Below are positions 6,176 through 7,977 of a stretch of 7,977 nt of DNA, in pieces. Numbering within the stretch: position 1 is the first letter of the stretch; each line of letters opens with the position of its first letter. Position numbers and translations under genes: made by a program. The notes under the pieces were generated by a model that did not search any database, was not told the origin of the DNA, and saw nothing but the letters and a program-made list of their open reading frames with translations. The stretch covers positions 1-7,977 of the forward strand of contig JAUXUZ010000519.1 of assembly GCA_030680655.1 (NCBI GenBank). The letters run 5' to 3'. This DNA comes from Phycisphaerales bacterium. GTDB taxonomy: Bacteria > Planctomycetota > Phycisphaerae > Phycisphaerales > UBA1924.

Positions 6176-7977
6176 ATGTCTACCCAGCCCGACCAGCCTG
6201 CCCCCCCGACTCCCGCTCCCGCGGCCCAGACCCCCGCCCCACAGTTCGTCCCGGCCGAACACGAGGGTGTCATCCGCGACCGCTGGGAAGCGGCCAAGGC
6301 GTTCCACGCCGACCCTGAGCGTGTGCTGCGCGGCGAGGCGGAGCCGTTCTGCATTCTCATCCCGCCGCCGAATGTGACGGCCGCGCTGCACCTTGGGCAT
6401 GCGCTGAACAACACGCTGCAGGACATCCTCGCCCGCAACGCGCGCATGCGCGGCTTCGAGACCCTCTGGATGCCCGGCACCGACCACGCCGGCATCGCGA
6501 CACAGGCGGTGGTTGAGAAGCGGGTGCAGAAGGAAGAGAACAAGCGCCGCAAAGACTTCACGCGCGAGGCGTTTGTCGAGAAGATACAGGCGTTCAAGGA
6601 CGAGTACGAGGCGGTCATCACCAACCAGCTCAAGATGATGGGGTGCTCGTGCGACTGGGACCGCCAGCGGTTCACGATGGACCCGCAGTGCGCGCGAGCC
6701 GTCTCGGAGGCGTTCTTCAGGCTCTTCAAGGATGGGCTGATCTACCGCGGCAAGCGCCTGGTGAACTGGGACCCTGCGCTGCAGACGGCGGTGGCCGACG
6801 ACGAGTGCTACGAGCAGGATGTGGAAGGCGCGTTCTACTACCTGCGTTACCCGCTGGTGCACGCGGGCACGCAGGATGCGGCGATTGCGACCGGTGGGCG
6901 CGACAGTGTGGACCCGGTGCCTGTGACGTGGGGTGAACTCGCACGGCGCGGCTACCCGGGCGCGAACGACCACGGGGCCGACGAGGAGGCCTGGGTAACG
7001 GTCGCAACGACGCGACCGGAGACGTACCTCGCCGACACCGCTGTGGGCGTCAACCCGCACGACCCGCGGGCCCGCGGCCTGCGCGGCCTGTTTGTTGAGC
7101 TGCCGCTGGTTGGACGCATTATCCCGATCGTGGAGGACAGCTACGTGGTGCTGCCGAAGGCGATCGCCGAGCAGCTCGAGCGCGACGAGGAGGCGAACGA
7201 CCCCAAGGCCGGGATGGCGACGGGCTTCCTGAAGGTGACACCCGGGCACGACGCCAATGACTACGAGATCGGGCGCCGGCACGGGCTGTCGGTGGTGAAC
7301 ATGATGTCGCCCGACGGGCGCGTGAGCAACGAGCACGACTGGGACGGGCGGGAAATCCCGCACAACCTGCTCGGCAAGAAGATGGCCGAGGCCCGCAAGC
7401 ACGTGGTGGAGGAGTTCAAGACCCGCGGCTGGCTGGAGTCAGTGAAGCCGCACAAGCACAGCCTGAAGCACAGCGACCGGAGCAAGGCGGTCATCGAGCC
7501 CTACCTGAGCGACCAGTGGTACGTGAAGGTGACTGATCCGCGGAGGGCGCAGGCGGCCAACGAGGTGCTCTCGCGTGGGGCAGGTTTCCAACCTGCCCGG
7601 CAGCCCGTCCCAGTCACAGACGAACGGATCCACAAGTCCGAACGCCGCCTGCCGCACTGGCAGAAGGGAGGAAGCACATACTTCGTGACCTATCGCGTTC
7701 AGAAGGGCTCGCTCTCAGAGTCTGAGCGGCGGTCGGTGATCGATGCATGGAGTCACTTCGACGGCGACCGGTACGAGGTGCATGCTCTCGCCGCGATGCC
7801 TGACCACGTTCATCTTCTGCTCTCGCCGTACCTCAAAGGAAGAGGTGAATGGCACTCGCTCTCAGACATCCTCCACAGCATCAAACGCCACTCATCGCTG
7901 GTGATCAACAAGGCTCGCGGCGTCGAGGGCAAGCTCTGGCAGGAGGAGTCGTTTGACCACATCATTCGTGGCGCAGA
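6176..7977 (+). CDS. valS: Valyl-tRNA synthetase with an in-frame RAYT transposase domain (3' end outside window)
   Basis: A single open frame of 600 codons runs from ATG 6176 to the window edge. Residues 1-466 are ValRS, the cytoplasmic class I enzyme that charges tRNA-Val and edits Thr-tRNA-Val. After a Pro/Ala-rich N-terminus (5-22) come the ValRS signature PPPNVTAALHLGHALN at 63-78 (HIGH motif = HLGH 72-75) and GTDHAGIATQ at 101-110. The CP1 editing domain follows, with ATTRPET at 277-283 and TPGHDANDYEIG at 355-366, and then the return strand IEPYLSDQWYVKV at 440-452. The DWCISRQLWWGH and KMSKS regions should follow about 30 and 150 residues later. Instead, from about residue 467 the frame reads a RAYT/Y1 transposase, with its HUH motif at 544-546. 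An unusual 45-residue insert (about 227-272) also precedes ATTRPET. Whether ValRS resumes after the insertion cannot be seen. Confidence 0.93.
   Translation, partial: MSTQPDQPAPPTPAPAAQTPAPQFVPAEHEGVIRDRWEAAKAFHADPERVLRGEAEPFCILIPPPNVTAALHLGHALNNTLQDILARNARMRGFETLWMPGTDHAGIATQAVVEKRVQKEENKRRKDFTREAFVEKIQAFKDEYEAVITNQLKMMGCSCDWDRQRFTMDPQCARAVSEAFFRLFKDGLIYRGKRLVNWDPALQTAVADDECYEQDVEGAFYYLRYPLVHAGTQDAAIATGGRDSVDPVPVTWGELARRGYPGANDHGADEEAWVTVATTRPETYLADTAVGVNPHDPRARGLRGLFVELPLVGRIIPIVEDSYVVLPKAIAEQLERDEEANDPKAGMATGFLKVTPGHDANDYEIGRRHGLSVVNMMSPDGRVSNEHDWDGREIPHNLLGKKMAEARKHVVEEFKTRGWLESVKPHKHSLKHSDRSKAVIEPYLSDQWYVKVTDPRRAQAANEVLSRGAGFQPARQPVPVTDERIHKSERRLPHWQKGGSTYFVTYRVQKGSLSESERRSVIDAWSHFDGDRYEVHALAAMPDHVHLLLSPYLKGRGEWHSLSDILHSIKRHSSLVINKARGVEGKLWQEESFDHIIRGA
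7575..7598 (+). repeat. REP-like element: GTGG tetranucleotide plus perfect hairpin at the valS/RAYT junction
   Basis: GTGG (7575-7578) is followed by GGCAGGTT (7579-7586), a TCC loop (7587-7589) and AACCTGCC (7590-7597). Counting one more base on each side gives a perfect 9-base stem (7578-7586 with 7590-7598). RAYT transposases of the TnpA-REP type are known to bind REP sites made of a GTAG/GTGG tetranucleotide at the foot of an imperfect hairpin, and such sites often flank the RAYT gene. In the valS frame it is read as SRGAGFQPAR. I found no other copy of the AACCTGCC arm in the window. Confidence 0.65.
7575..7977 (+). mobile_element. REP-associated tyrosine transposase (RAYT, Y1/HUH family) module inserted in frame in valS (right end outside window)
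   Basis: Residues about 485-600 of the valS frame match RAYT proteins. ERRLPHWQKGGSTYFVTYRV (489-508) is the usual N-terminal strand, with the PHW...G..YFVT pattern. AAMPDHVHLLLSP (539-551) carries the HUH metal-binding motif H544-V-H546. SLSDILHSIKRHSSLVINKA (561-580) and KLWQEESFDHIIRGA (586-600) match the conserved helix and the xWQxxxxDxxIR block. The catalytic tyrosine of this family (Y115 in E. coli TnpA-REP) lies some 10-20 residues further on, outside the window. No Met codon occurs in frame between residues 404 and 540, so there is no ATG from which a complete RAYT could be made; GTG at 7565 or 7685 would be needed. GC drops to about 59% over 7621-7977, against about 68% over 6901-7500, and codons such as TCA, GGA, AGA and ACA become more frequent. 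This suggests later acquisition. Confidence 0.85.

Noticed and set aside
6058..6729. N-terminal extension of the TPR gene frame
   Set aside because: It is antisense to valS, is low-complexity Ser/Arg/Ala-rich, and the signal-anchor architecture starts naturally at the Met at 6057.
6119..7402. 427-residue open frame on the - strand
   Set aside because: It is antisense to valS, is Arg/Val/His-rich with no motif, and is a GC-driven shadow.
7570..7977. Intein or homing-endonuclease insertion in valS
   Set aside because: There is no Cys/Ser intein block A at the junction and no LAGLIDADG or HNH motif. The inserted sequence is clearly an HUH/Y1 transposase with a REP hairpin.
7600..7977. A separate, independently translated RAYT gene downstream of a truncated valS
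   Set aside because: No stop codon separates the two parts, the frame is continuous, and no ATG precedes the RAYT homology. It cannot be wholly excluded because GTG codons exist and the right end is not seen.
1..7977. tRNA or rRNA genes, CRISPR arrays, riboswitches
   Set aside because: No direct repeat-spacer pattern or recognisable RNA sequence was found, and nearly every base is inside a supported coding region.

Overview
This is a GC-rich bacterial chromosomal window, about two-thirds G+C, with almost no spacer DNA. The long duplicated-tail UbiD-type decarboxylase, the style of the valyl-tRNA synthetase (ValRS) insertions, and genes that mostly lack Shine-Dalgarno sequences suggest a Planctomycetota member, possibly Phycisphaerae. 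This assignment is an inference from protein style only; no RNA marker gene is present.

Layout, left to right. (1) The last 37 codons of a + strand gene, possibly an iron-sulfur protein. (2) A convergent, - strand UbiD-family decarboxylase of 703 residues, ending 7 bases away. (3) A divergent, compact + strand cluster: a SAM-dependent methyltransferase, an ABC transporter ATPase and its ABC-2 type permease. The three genes overlap or nearly touch, so they are probably co-transcribed and translationally coupled. (4) A - strand, membrane-anchored TPR protein whose stop codon abuts the permease stop with no gap. (5) A divergent + strand valS gene that runs off the right edge.

The standout feature is in valS. 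The reading frame is a normal ValRS up to about residue 466, through the HIGH motif, the CP1 editing domain and the SDQWYV return strand. It then continues, with no stop and no frameshift, into a REP-associated tyrosine transposase (RAYT, Y1/HUH family). The junction carries a GTGG tetranucleotide followed by a perfect hairpin, the form of DNA site that RAYT proteins recognise. The inserted part is visibly lower in GC (about 59% against 68% by hand count) and has no convincing start codon of its own. The window therefore shows either an in-frame RAYT/REP insertion carried inside an essential aminoacyl-tRNA synthetase, or the left half of a valS gene broken by a mobile element. The sequence to the right of the window decides which.

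A second pattern is that all four genes at the head of a transcription unit have a TACnnT hexamer 6 to 10 bases before the start codon and no clear Shine-Dalgarno. This fits -10 elements driving leaderless or nearly leaderless mRNAs. The internal permease gene, in contrast, has a good AAGGAG.
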